Assembly: GCA_022709465.1 (NCBI GenBank)
Contig: JAKLIT010000026.1
Coordinates: forward strand, 1 to 13,143
Reading direction: 5' to 3'
Length of the DNA: 13,143 bases
DNA from: Candidatus Omnitrophota bacterium
GTDB taxonomy: Bacteria; Omnitrophota; Koll11; Pluralincolimonadales; Pluralincolimonadaceae
Shown: positions 1-7,059 of the stretch, piece after piece
Position numbering within the stretch: position 1 is the first letter of the stretch
Layout: every line of letters begins with the position of its first letter
Notes under the pieces: generated by a model
What the model was told of the DNA's origin: nothing
Seen by the model: the letters and a program-made list of their open reading frames with translations, nothing else
Database searches by the model: none
Made by a program: the position numbers and the translations under genes

Positions 1-1311
1 AAGCTTGCGCTGAAGTCCGACCCGGGTTCTTCCACGGTAAACACGAGGATAGCCCTCGATTACATAAGGCTCAACAAGCCCGACGAGGCATCGAAGTACC
101 TCGATACCGCCATAGCGAAAGACCCCGACGATACGAAGGCCAGGTTCATCCTCGCTCTGCTCTATACGATAAACAAGGACTACGACAGGGCGGCCAGGCA
201 GTACGAGGAGATAGTAAAGAGGGACCCGCACGACATAAAAGCCCTCGCTTCGCTCGCGGACCTCTATGTATTGCAGCAGAAGATAGAGGAAGCGGCGCAG
301 GCCTACGAGAATATCCTGAAGGAAGGCAAGAGCTCGAGCCTGATCCATTTTACCCTCGGGATCTTTTACAGCAAATTAGAGAAGTATGATGAGGCGCTTT
401 CGCATTTCAACGAGGCGCTGAAGATCGACCCGGATTACTCCGAGGCGCGGCTGAGCAGGGCGATACTCTACGAGCTCAGGGGCGATTATCCGAAGGCCGA
501 GGAGGACTACAGGAAGATACTCGAGGCCGAGCCGCTGAACACGAAAGTATACAAGCTGCTCGCGCACGCGTATTACAGGGACGGCAAGACCGGCGAGGCG
601 ATAAAGGCGTATAAGCTCGCAGTCGACCTCGAACCCGACAAGGCGGACGGTTACCTCGAGCTCGCGTACCTGTATCTTAACGAGAAGAAGCCCGACGAAG
701 CGATAAAGCTGCTCGATAAGGCGGCGGCCCTTAAGGATGAGCCGATGATAAGCATCGTCTATATAGTAAAGGGCATGGCGTATTCGCAGAAGGGGCTCGA
801 TGACGAGGCGGTCAAATCGCACAAGAGGGCGGTCGAGCTAGCGCCTAATGACGCGGAAGGGTATTTTTATCTCGGCGCCGCATACGAGAAGCAGGGCGAC
901 AAAGAGAACGCGAAAGCGCAGCTGAAGAAGGCGATAGAGCTGAACCCGAAACACGCCGACGCGCTGAACTACCTCGGGTACATGTACGCAGAAGAGGGAG
1001 TGAACCTCGACGAGGCGGTGGGGATGATAAAGCGCGCGATCGAGATCAGCCCGAACAACGGCGCATACGTCGACAGCCTCGGCTGGGTCTATTACCGGAA
1101 GGGCATGACCGACGAGGCGATAGCGCAACTCGAGAAGGCGATAACGCTCTACGGCAAGGACCCGATATTATACGACCATCTCGGCGACGCTTATTCGAAG
1201 AAGGGACTCAAGGACAAGGCGAAGGAATGCTGGAAGAAGTCCCTGGAACTGAAACCCGACCAGAAACAGGTCAGGGAAAAACTGGAAAAATCCGAAAGAG
1301 CCCAAAAATAG
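1..1311 (+). CDS. TPR-repeat protein, 5' end missing
   Basis: The frame is open from the first base, so the gene starts left of the window and 436 codons are visible. Almost the whole visible protein is about twelve tetratricopeptide repeats of roughly 34 residues, each with the usual G/A-x-x-Y and D-E-A positions and often a closing D-P. TPR solenoids bind protein partners and have no catalytic residues. The C-terminal repeats carry the pattern ALNYLGY...VDSLGWVYY, common in TPR proteins encoded near ispE in Proteobacteria (from memory). No signal peptide or membrane segment can be judged because the N-terminus is absent. A TTG at 271 is an internal Leu codon inside a repeat, not a start. 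The stop TAG directly abuts the next ATG, suggesting an operon with transketolase. The partner and specific role are unknown. Confidence 0.93.
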   Translation, partial: KLALKSDPGSSTVNTRIALDYIRLNKPDEASKYLDTAIAKDPDDTKARFILALLYTINKDYDRAARQYEEIVKRDPHDIKALASLADLYVLQQKIEEAAQAYENILKEGKSSSLIHFTLGIFYSKLEKYDEALSHFNEALKIDPDYSEARLSRAILYELRGDYPKAEEDYRKILEAEPLNTKVYKLLAHAYYRDGKTGEAIKAYKLAVDLEPDKADGYLELAYLYLNEKKPDEAIKLLDKAAALKDEPMISIVYIVKGMAYSQKGLDDEAVKSHKRAVELAPNDAEGYFYLGAAYEKQGDKENAKAQLKKAIELNPKHADALNYLGYMYAEEGVNLDEAVGMIKRAIEISPNNGAYVDSLGWVYYRKGMTDEAIAQLEKAITLYGKDPILYDHLGDAYSKKGLKDKAKECWKKSLELKPDQKQVREKLEKSERAQK

Positions 1312-2139
1312 ATGAACAGGCCAAACGTAGAACAGCTTAAGGGGATAGCGAAGGAGATAAGGAAGGACGTCGTGACGATGCTTTCCGAGGCGGGCTCGGG
1401 GCATACCTCCGGTTCTCTTTCATGCGTCGATATAATAGTCACGCTGTATTATTACAAGCTCCAGAACGACCCGAAGGACCCCAAGTGGGCCGATAGGGAC
1501 AGGTTCATACTTTCGAAAGGCCACACGTGCCCGACGCTATACGCGGTGCTCGCGCGCAGGGGGTTCTTCCCTTGCGAGGCGCTCATGACGCTGCGCAAGC
1601 GCGGCTCGATATTGCAGGGGCACGCGAGCCTTTGCACACCCGGATGCGAGGCGTCGACCGGTTCGCTGGGCCAGGGGCTTTCGATAGCCAACGGTGTCGC
1701 GCTCGCCGGGCGGCTCGACTTCAAGGACTACAGGGTATACTGCCTTATGGGCGACGGCGAGCAGGACGAGGGCCAGGTATGGGAGGCCGCGATGACCGCC
1801 GCGCATTACAAGATAGACAACCTCTGCGCGATAATAGATTATAACAAGCAGCAGATAGACGGATGGCTCAGCGACGTCAAGAACATCGAACCGCTCAGGG
1901 AGAAATGGTCGGCGTTCGGATGGAACGTCATCGAGGCGGACGGCCATGATTTCAAGCAGCTGATGGACGCGCTCGACAAGGCGGAGATGATAAAGGGCAA
2001 GCCGACAGTCATAATCGCCCATACGGTCAAGGGCAAGGGCGTATCGTTCATAGAGAAGAACTCGGTCGGTTTCCACGGCACGGCACCCAAGAAGGCCGAC
2101 CTGGAAAAGGCCATAAAAGAGATAGAAGAGGGGATATAA
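1312..2139 (+). CDS. tktN: Transketolase, N-terminal (thiamine-diphosphate binding) subunit
   Basis: This is the N-terminal half of a split transketolase (275 aa; a fused enzyme is about 660 aa). With the next gene product it should move two-carbon ketol units between sugar phosphates in the non-oxidative pentose phosphate pathway in the cytoplasm. The ThDP/Mg motif is intact: GDGE at residues 147-150 and the matching Asn near residue 178 (DYNKQQ). SGHTSGSLS near residue 29 and LSKGH near residue 68 match the family. The start ATG follows the upstream TAG with no gap and has only a weak Shine-Dalgarno, so translational coupling is likely. Split transketolases are known in archaea and many bacteria, so this is not a broken gene: the two halves have their own stop and start. 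The symbol tktN is descriptive. Confidence 0.95.
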   Translation: MNRPNVEQLKGIAKEIRKDVVTMLSEAGSGHTSGSLSCVDIIVTLYYYKLQNDPKDPKWADRDRFILSKGHTCPTLYAVLARRGFFPCEALMTLRKRGSILQGHASLCTPGCEASTGSLGQGLSIANGVALAGRLDFKDYRVYCLMGDGEQDEGQVWEAAMTAAHYKIDNLCAIIDYNKQQIDGWLSDVKNIEPLREKWSAFGWNVIEADGHDFKQLMDALDKAEMIKGKPTVIIAHTVKGKGVSFIEKNSVGFHGTAPKKADLEKAIKEIEEGI

Positions 2140-2143
2140 TTAA

Positions 2144-3085
2144 ATGGCTGACCTGAAACCTACACGCGATGGGTTCGGAGAAGCGCTCGTCGAGATCGGG
2201 AAGATAAACCAGAACGTCGTTGTGCTCTCCGCCGACCTTACGTCCTCGGTGAGGGCCAACTGGTTCAGGGACAAGTATCCCGAGAGGTTCTTCGATTTCG
2301 GGGTCGCCGAGCAGGACATGATGTCCGCGGCCGCCGGCTTCGCTCTGGGCGGCAAGATACCTTTCGCGGCAACGTTCGGCATATTCGCGTCGGGCCGCGC
2401 ATGGGACCAGATACGGCTGTCGATATGCCACATGAACCTTAACGTGAAAGTCGTCGGAAGCCACGGCGGTATCTCCGTCGGGCCGGACGGCGCATCGCAC
2501 CAGGCGCTCGAAGAGATAACGTTGATGCGCGTGCTTCCAAACATGACCGTCATCGTGCCGTGCGATTCGGAAGAGGCGCGACTCGCCACGCTTGCCGCGG
2601 CCGCCCATAAGGGGCCCGTCTACCTGAGGCTCGGGCGCGAACCGTTCCCGATCATAACGGATTACAAGGGGGATTATAAGATAGGGAAAGCCGTGACTAT
2701 GGCCGACGGTTCGGACCTCACGATAGTCGGCACCGGCATAATGGTCCAGGAGGCGATGAATTCCCTCGCAGAGCTTAAGAAGCTGGGCATATCGGCGCGC
2801 GTGATAGACCTGCATACGATAAAGCCGATAGACAAGGATACGCTTATAAAGGCAGCAAAGGAGACGGGAGCGATAGTCACCGCGGAAGAACATACGGTTG
2901 TGGGCGGCATGGGAAGCGCCGTCGCCGAGGTGCTCGCGGAGAACCAGCCCGTGCCGGTCCGCATGGTCGGCATGAGGGACAGGTTCGGCGAATCGGGAGA
3001 GGCGAGGGACCTCATGAAATATTTCGGCCTCGACTCCGCAGGCATAGTGAAGGCCGCACTCGAAGTCCTCAAGCTGAAAAAGTAA
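2144..3085 (+). CDS. tktC: Transketolase, C-terminal subunit
   Basis: The 313-aa product is the second half of the split transketolase: the pyrimidine-binding domain (about residues 1-170) followed by the transketolase C-terminal domain. The motif FGVAEQDM near residues 60-67 holds the Glu that activates the thiamine ring. GPDGASHQALEEI near residues 114-126 is the conserved His-containing loop. The partner is the gene 4 nt upstream; the two chains should form the active site together. A GAGGGG Shine-Dalgarno at 2128-2133 lies inside the end of the upstream gene. Its TAA overlaps the ispE start by one base. 1-deoxyxylulose-5-phosphate synthase is a relative and would be tempting beside ispE, but the split architecture and the motifs fit transketolase better. 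Confidence 0.94.
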   Translation: MADLKPTRDGFGEALVEIGKINQNVVVLSADLTSSVRANWFRDKYPERFFDFGVAEQDMMSAAAGFALGGKIPFAATFGIFASGRAWDQIRLSICHMNLNVKVVGSHGGISVGPDGASHQALEEITLMRVLPNMTVIVPCDSEEARLATLAAAAHKGPVYLRLGREPFPIITDYKGDYKIGKAVTMADGSDLTIVGTGIMVQEAMNSLAELKKLGISARVIDLHTIKPIDKDTLIKAAKETGAIVTAEEHTVVGGMGSAVAEVLAENQPVPVRMVGMRDRFGESGEARDLMKYFGLDSAGIVKAALEVLKLKK

Positions 3086-3948
3086 TGCCTTCAGTAACTT
3101 TAAAGTCACCCGCCAAGATAAACCTTTACCTTAGGGTCCTCGGCAAGAGGCCCGACGGTTACCACGACATAGAGACCGTCTTCGAACGCATAGACCTCTG
3201 CGACGAGCTGTCTTTCAGGCCGATACCCGAGCAGATAACGGTCAAATGTGATAACCCGCAAGTGCCTTGCGACCAGCGCAACCTCGTCCATAAAGCCGCC
3301 CAGATGCTGAAGGACCGCTATGCCATACCCTCCCTCGGCGTTGAGATAACATTAAAGAAGAATATACCGGTTGCCGCGGGTTTGGGGGGCGCCAGCTCGA
3401 ATTGCGCCTATACGCTGCGCGGCCTGAACGAATTGTGGGGGCTTAAACTGGGAAAGCAGGAGCTGTTCGAGATAGGCAGCGCGATAGGGGCCGATGTCGC
3501 CTTCTTCTTGCTGGATGCAGGCAGGGCGATAGGCCGCGGCAAGGGCGAGGCCCTTGAGGCGGTGCCCCAGGGCGCCGGTTTCTGGTACCTCCTCGTGAAC
3601 CCGGGCTTCCCGGTGCTCGCAAAAGACGCCTATCAGGGCCTAAATTTGGGCTTGACACCCACCCCCGGCCATAGTAAAATCAATCCCGCGTCTCTTGAGG
3701 GTATCGACACCGATAGGCTTAAGGGGCTAATATTTAACAGTTTAGAAGACCCGGTGGTTCGCAAGCACGTTGCCATCTCCGAGATCAAGTCAGAAATCAC
3801 CAGATCCGGGCTTAAAGTAGTAATGATGAGCGGAAGCGGGCCAACTGTCTTTGGAGCGGCCTCAACTAAGGGAGAGGTCCTCGATGCCAGGAGCAGGCTT
3901 GCGTTAAAGGAAGGCTGGCAGGCCTTTATTGCGTCGACGCTTTGGTAG
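3085..3948 (+). CDS. ispE: 4-diphosphocytidyl-2-C-methyl-D-erythritol kinase
   Basis: IspE uses ATP to phosphorylate the 2-hydroxyl of CDP-methylerythritol in the MEP isoprenoid pathway. The 287-aa length is normal for this GHMP kinase. The catalytic Lys is K11 in SPAKINLYL and the catalytic Asp is D137 in IGADVAFF. The ATP-binding glycine loop is residues 95-108 (AAGLGGASSNCA), where the more usual form is GGGSSDAA; an Asn at that Asp position occurs in other IspE proteins as far as I recall. MMSGSGPTVFG near residue 250 is the C-terminal GHMP motif. The start is fixed by the TAATG overlap with tktC, and no separate Shine-Dalgarno is seen, so it is probably translated by reinitiation. The last ~270 bases are more AT-rich than the rest and contain a likely promoter. 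Confidence 0.97.
   Translation: MPSVTLKSPAKINLYLRVLGKRPDGYHDIETVFERIDLCDELSFRPIPEQITVKCDNPQVPCDQRNLVHKAAQMLKDRYAIPSLGVEITLKKNIPVAAGLGGASSNCAYTLRGLNELWGLKLGKQELFEIGSAIGADVAFFLLDAGRAIGRGKGEALEAVPQGAGFWYLLVNPGFPVLAKDAYQGLNLGLTPTPGHSKINPASLEGIDTDRLKGLIFNSLEDPVVRKHVAISEIKSEITRSGLKVVMMSGSGPTVFGAASTKGEVLDARSRLALKEGWQAFIASTLW
3652..3680 (+). promoter_or_regulatory. Candidate sigma70 promoter inside ispE
   Basis: TTGACA (3652-3657, all six consensus bases) is followed by a 17-nt spacer and TAAAAT (3675-3680, five of six). Transcription would begin near 3687, about 300 nt ahead of spoVG, and could drive spoVG, tRNA-Gln and clpX independently of the transketolase operon. It lies within codons of ispE, so chance is possible, but the match and spacing are the best seen in the window. 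Activity is inferred. Confidence 0.5.
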
Positions 3949-3973
3949 GCCGGCCGCTTTCATCCATGGCAAA

Positions 3974-3979
3974 AAGGAG
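3974..3979 (+). promoter_or_regulatory. Strong ribosome binding site of spoVG
   Basis: AAGGAG sits 8 nt before the ATG at 3988, one of the best Shine-Dalgarno matches in the window. It fixes the start of the gene and fits independent translation, unlike the coupled genes upstream. Confidence 0.8.
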
Positions 3980-3987
3980 CGGGTCAG

Positions 3988-4422
3988 ATGGTCATTACCG
4001 AGGTAAGGGTCTTTCTTAAGGAAGGGCAGGACAAAAAACTAAAAGCATACGCAACAGTGACATTTGACAACTGTTTTGTAGTCCGGAATATAAAGGTAAT
4101 AGAAGGGCAGAAGGGATTGTTCGTCGCGATGCCTTCGAGGAAGATGAAGGAGTCGTGCCCGAAGTGCAGGTTCAAGAACGTTGTTCGTTCAAAATATTGC
4201 AATAACTGCGGCGGCAACCTTGAGGCGATCGTCCGACCGGCGGCAAAATCGCCGGAGGAAGAGGCCTCGGCCCGCCAGTCGGAACATAAAGATATAGCCC
4301 ATCCAATCACTCTCGAGTTCAGGGAGCTGATCCAGAAGAAGGTCCTGGACGCTTTCGATGTCGAGAAGAAAAAGGGCCCCGCCCCCGTCAGAGGGGGAGA
4401 TTACGCAGAAGAAGAGGACTAG
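3988..4422 (+). CDS. spoVG: SpoVG-family regulator with inserted zinc ribbon
   Basis: SpoVG proteins are small dimeric nucleic-acid-binding regulators, first known from sporulation and septation in Bacillus but widespread in non-sporulating bacteria. Residues 1-52 match the SpoVG core (ITEVRVFL, VVRNIKVIEG, GLFVAMPSRK) and residues 102-125 match its end (DIAHPITLEFRELIQKKVL). The usual protein is about 85-100 aa; this one is 144 aa. The extra length is mostly one insertion between FVAMPSRK and DIAHPI, where classic members have only a few residues. It holds CPKC (57-60) and CNNC (71-74) in a CxxC-10-CxxC layout like double-zinc-ribbon domains, then a charged linker. The tail is Lys- then acid-rich. 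It lies 39 nt after ispE and 18 nt before tRNA-Gln. Family assignment is firm; metal binding is inferred. Its target is unknown. Confidence 0.93.
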   Translation: MVITEVRVFLKEGQDKKLKAYATVTFDNCFVVRNIKVIEGQKGLFVAMPSRKMKESCPKCRFKNVVRSKYCNNCGGNLEAIVRPAAKSPEEEASARQSEHKDIAHPITLEFRELIQKKVLDAFDVEKKKGPAPVRGGDYAEEED

Positions 4423-4440
4423 CCCTAGTTTGAATTCTTC

Positions 4441-4514
4441 TGCCCGGTAGTGTAAAGGTAGCACACGAGAATTTGGATCTCGGCGTTGAGGTTCGAATCC
4501 TCACCGGGCAACCA
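4441..4514 (+). tRNA. trnQ: tRNA-Gln (anticodon UUG), CCA encoded
   Basis: A complete cloverleaf can be folded by eye. The acceptor stem pairs 4441-4447 with 4504-4510, including the U1-A72 pair typical of bacterial tRNA-Gln. The D stem is 4450-4453/4461-4464 with a short AAAGGTA loop. The anticodon stem is 4466-4470/4478-4482, with loop ATTTGGA giving anticodon TTG (4473-4475... read at loop positions 3-5), which decodes CAA. The T stem is 4487-4491/4499-4503 with loop TTCGAAT. The discriminator is A4511 and CCA is encoded at 4512-4514. All stems are perfect or have one G-T pair. It sits between two protein genes on the same strand, so co-transcription and excision from an mRNA is likely. 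Confidence 0.97.
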
Positions 4515-4516
4515 GT

Positions 4517-4566
4517 GCGGGATATATAATATGGCAGAAAGATGCTCGTTTTGCGGGAAATCCCGC
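4517..4566 (+). other. Alternative hairpins around the clpX start
   Basis: GCGGGA occurs at 4517-4522, between the tRNA and the clpX ATG, and again at 4553-4558 inside the first codons. A single TCCCGC lies at 4561-4566. The second copy can form a tight 5-bp stem with a 4-nt loop (4553-4557/4562-4566). The first copy can instead form 6 bp with the same TCCCGC and enclose the start codon at 4531. No T-run follows, so it is not a terminator. A regulatory role is speculation. Confidence 0.3.
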
Positions 4567-5772
4567 GAAAAAGTTAAGAAGCTTTTCTCCGGGCAAGGCG
4601 CATACATCTGTGAGAGCTGCGTCAAGCTTTGCAGCCAGATACTGTCCAGCGACGAGGAAGAGGAGCTAAAGACCAAACGGGAATCAAAGGTCAAAGAGCT
4701 CCTGAAGCCCGCGGAGATAAAGCGCCAGCTCGACCAGTACATAATCGGCCAGGAGCGCGCAAAGCGCCAGCTTTCTGTCGCCGTCTACAACCATTACAAG
4801 AGGATAATAACGCAGGCCCAGAACCGCGATGTCGAGTTCGAGAAATCGAACGTGCTGCTCATCGGCCCGACCGGTTCGGGAAAGACGCTCTTGGCCAGGA
4901 CGCTCGCGAAGGTCCTCGACGTGCCGTTCGCGCTCTGCGACGCCACGCCGCTAACCGAGGCAGGGTATGTCGGAGAGGACGTCGAGAACGTGCTGCTGCG
5001 GCTCCTGCAGGCGTGCAATTACGACGTGAAGCGCGCGCAGTTCGGGATAATATATATCGACGAGATAGACAAGATAGGAAAGACGCAGGAGAACGTCTCG
5101 GTCACGAGGGACGTCTCGGGCGAGGGTGTCCAGCAGGCGCTGCTTAAGATACTCGAAGGCACGACCGCTAACGTACCGCCTCAGGGCGGGAGGAAGCATC
5201 CCCAGCAGGAATATATCCAGATAGACACGACGAATATACTGTTCATATGCGGCGGGACATTCTCGACGCTCGACAAGATAATCGAGCGCAGGGCCGGCAA
5301 GAAGACGATAGGGTTCAATAACCAGGATGACAGGACGAAGAAGCTCGGCGAGGTGCTCTCACAGGTAGAGCCCGAAGACCTGCTGAAGTTCGGGATGATA
5401 CCCGAGTTCGTCGGGCGTTTCCCGGTAGTCGCGACACTGAACCCGCTCGACGAAAAGGACCTCGTCGAGGTCCTCGTAAGGCCGCGGAACTCGCTGATAA
5501 AGCAGTACACGAAATTTTTCGAGATGGAGAACGTGAAGCTTTCGTTCCCGGACGAGGCGCTTGCCGCTATCGCGAAGAAAGCGATGCACAAGGGCACGGG
5601 GGCCAGGGCGCTGCGCTCGATACTCGAGGAGATAATGTTCGAAGTGATGTATGATATCCCTTCTCAGAACGAGATTGCGGAGTGCGTCATCACGCCCGAG
5701 TGCATAACGCGCGGGGTCAAGCCCATACTGATCACCCGCGACGAAGATAAAGACAAGCGTAAGATAGCGTAG
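4531..5772 (+). CDS. clpX: ATP-dependent Clp protease ATP-binding subunit ClpX
   Basis: ClpX is a hexameric AAA+ unfoldase that feeds substrates to the ClpP peptidase. The 413-aa length is normal. The N-terminal zinc-binding domain has C5, C8, C27 and C30. The Walker A motif is GPTGSGKT at 112-119, the pore-1 loop GYVG at 145-148, Walker B IDE at 176-178, the RKH loop at 221-223, and the ClpP-docking IGF tripeptide at 260-262. A sensor-2 region GTGARALRS is also present. The IGF loop implies a ClpP exists, but clpP is not next to this gene, unlike in many bacteria. I start at ATG 4531 because it gives the family N-terminus MAERCSFC; a longer reading from 4486 would begin inside the tRNA. The Shine-Dalgarno is weak, at most GGGA at 4519-4522. 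Confidence 0.98.
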   Translation: MAERCSFCGKSREKVKKLFSGQGAYICESCVKLCSQILSSDEEEELKTKRESKVKELLKPAEIKRQLDQYIIGQERAKRQLSVAVYNHYKRIITQAQNRDVEFEKSNVLLIGPTGSGKTLLARTLAKVLDVPFALCDATPLTEAGYVGEDVENVLLRLLQACNYDVKRAQFGIIYIDEIDKIGKTQENVSVTRDVSGEGVQQALLKILEGTTANVPPQGGRKHPQQEYIQIDTTNILFICGGTFSTLDKIIERRAGKKTIGFNNQDDRTKKLGEVLSQVEPEDLLKFGMIPEFVGRFPVVATLNPLDEKDLVEVLVRPRNSLIKQYTKFFEMENVKLSFPDEALAAIAKKAMHKGTGARALRSILEEIMFEVMYDIPSQNEIAECVITPECITRGVKPILITRDEDKDKRKIA

Positions 5773-5784
5773 AAGGCGGTTTAA

Positions 5785-7059
5785 TTGAGCGGTTTCGGCT
5801 GCATAATCCTTGCCGCCGGCAAGGGCACGCGATTTTTTTCGGATACCCCGAAAGTCCTGCATGACCTGCACGGTGAACCTGTCCTGCAGCATGTCCTGGA
5901 TACGGCCAAGTCGGCCGGATTCGGCCGCCCCATCGTTGTTGTAGGGCGCGGATCCGCCGCCCTGGAGAGCTTTCTCAAAGGCCGCGCCGTGCCGGCCGTC
6001 CAGAAGAGGCAGCTCGGGACCGCCGATGCCGTTAAGTCCGCCGAAAGGCAGCTTTCGAAGTATGATGACGTCGCGGTCCTCTACGGCGACGTTCCGCTCG
6101 TCCGGCAGCAGACGCTGAAGTCGCTGGTCGCTTCGCATAAGGCATCGGGCGTATCGTGCACGGTGCTGACAGTCGATATGGCCGACCCGTCGGGATACGG
6201 GAGGATCGTGCGCGGCCCCTTCGGCGGGGACATCGAAGCTATCGTCGAGGAGAAAGAGGCGTCCGCGGAAGAGAGGAAGATACGCGAGATAAACGTCGGG
6301 CTATACTGTTTTGACCGCCGTGATCTTTTTGGCGCAATCAGGAAAATAAGGCGATCTAAAGTAAAAAAAGAATATTACCTGACGGACGCCGTGGCGATAC
6401 TGATATCCGGGGGGAAGCGGGTCAGGGCTTTCAAAACCGGGGACCCCGATGAGTCGATCGGGATGAACTCGAGGTCTGATTTGGCTAACGCGTATTCGAT
6501 CATAAGCAGGAGGAAGTCCGCGGAGCTGAACAAGGGTTCCGTGACGGTGCTCGACCCGTCCTCCACGTTCATAGCGCCGGACGCGAGGATCGGCAGGGAC
6601 ACGGTGATCTACCCTTTCACGGTCATCGAGAAGGATGTCGTGATAGGCAGGCGCTGCTCGATAGGACCGTTCTGCAGGCTCAGGCCCGGCACCGTAATCG
6701 AAGACGGGGCCGAGGTGGGGAATTTCGTCGAAATTGTTCGCTCGACCTTGGGGTCTCGCTCCAAAGCCAAGCACCTGACGTACCTCGGCGATTCGGTCAT
6801 CGGGAAGGGGGCCAACATAGGATGCGGTACCATCACGGCGAATTATGACGGCAGGAAGAAGAGCAGGACGTCCGTGGGGGATAAAGCGTTTATCGGGAGC
6901 GGCACGGTACTCGTCGCGCCCGTTAAGATCGGCGCCGGCGCGATAACGGGCGCCGGAAGCGTCGTGTTAAAAAATAAAAATGTGCCGGCGCGCAGTGTCG
7001 CGGTAGGGGTACCGGCGAGGATATTGGACAGGTCTAAAAACAAAAAGGGCAAAAGATGA
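5785..7059 (+). CDS. glmU: Bifunctional UDP-GlcNAc pyrophosphorylase / glucosamine-1-phosphate acetyltransferase
   Basis: GlmU acetylates glucosamine-1-phosphate and then couples it to UTP, making UDP-GlcNAc for peptidoglycan and lipid A. The N-terminal uridyltransferase has LAAGKGTR (9-16), K23 in TPKVLH, LGTADA (77-82), YGDVPL (100-105) and IVEEKEA. The C-terminal left-handed beta-helix carries hexapeptide repeats and the acetyltransferase His H330 in KHLTYLGD, plus Y333, N344, N353 and K359. R300 is also present. The position matching E. coli K351 is V318, with an Arg after it. Length is 424 aa versus about 456 in E. coli. The start is TTG, the first possible start after the in-frame TAA at 5782-5784, with AAGG at 5773-5776. 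It overlaps prs by 4 nt. Confidence 0.96.
   Translation: MSGFGCIILAAGKGTRFFSDTPKVLHDLHGEPVLQHVLDTAKSAGFGRPIVVVGRGSAALESFLKGRAVPAVQKRQLGTADAVKSAERQLSKYDDVAVLYGDVPLVRQQTLKSLVASHKASGVSCTVLTVDMADPSGYGRIVRGPFGGDIEAIVEEKEASAEERKIREINVGLYCFDRRDLFGAIRKIRRSKVKKEYYLTDAVAILISGGKRVRAFKTGDPDESIGMNSRSDLANAYSIISRRKSAELNKGSVTVLDPSSTFIAPDARIGRDTVIYPFTVIEKDVVIGRRCSIGPFCRLRPGTVIEDGAEVGNFVEIVRSTLGSRSKAKHLTYLGDSVIGKGANIGCGTITANYDGRKKSRTSVGDKAFIGSGTVLVAPVKIGAGAITGAGSVVLKNKNVPARSVAVGVPARILDRSKNKKGKR

Noticed and set aside
271..1311. TPR gene starting at TTG 271
   Set aside because: The frame is open to base 1 and the upstream codons encode more TPR repeats, so the true start is outside the window.
2048..3109. Long antisense open frame (353 codons) over tktC
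   Set aside because: It is a mirror of a well-supported gene in GC-rich DNA, with no recognisable domain and an Arg/Leu/Val-rich composition. The same holds for the antisense frame at 6843-7808.
3946..3987. GGCCGGCC palindrome after ispE as a terminator
   Set aside because: It is short with no loop and no T-run follows; more likely a chance restriction-site-like palindrome.
4064..4094. TTGACA and TATAAA inside spoVG as a tRNA promoter
   Set aside because: The spacer is 19 nt, outside the best range, and the ispE promoter upstream is a much better match.
4486..4530. Longer clpX reading starting at TTG 4486
   Set aside because: It would begin inside the tRNA T arm and add 15 residues with no family match; ATG 4531 gives the normal ClpX N-terminus.
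4525..4530. TATAAT directly before the clpX ATG as a -10 box
   Set aside because: It would start transcription inside the gene, and there is no -35 box at the right distance because that region is tRNA.
4629..5147. Same-strand 172-codon frame inside clpX
   Set aside because: It is an Arg/Ala-rich out-of-frame reading of a clear ClpX; no domain or start signal.
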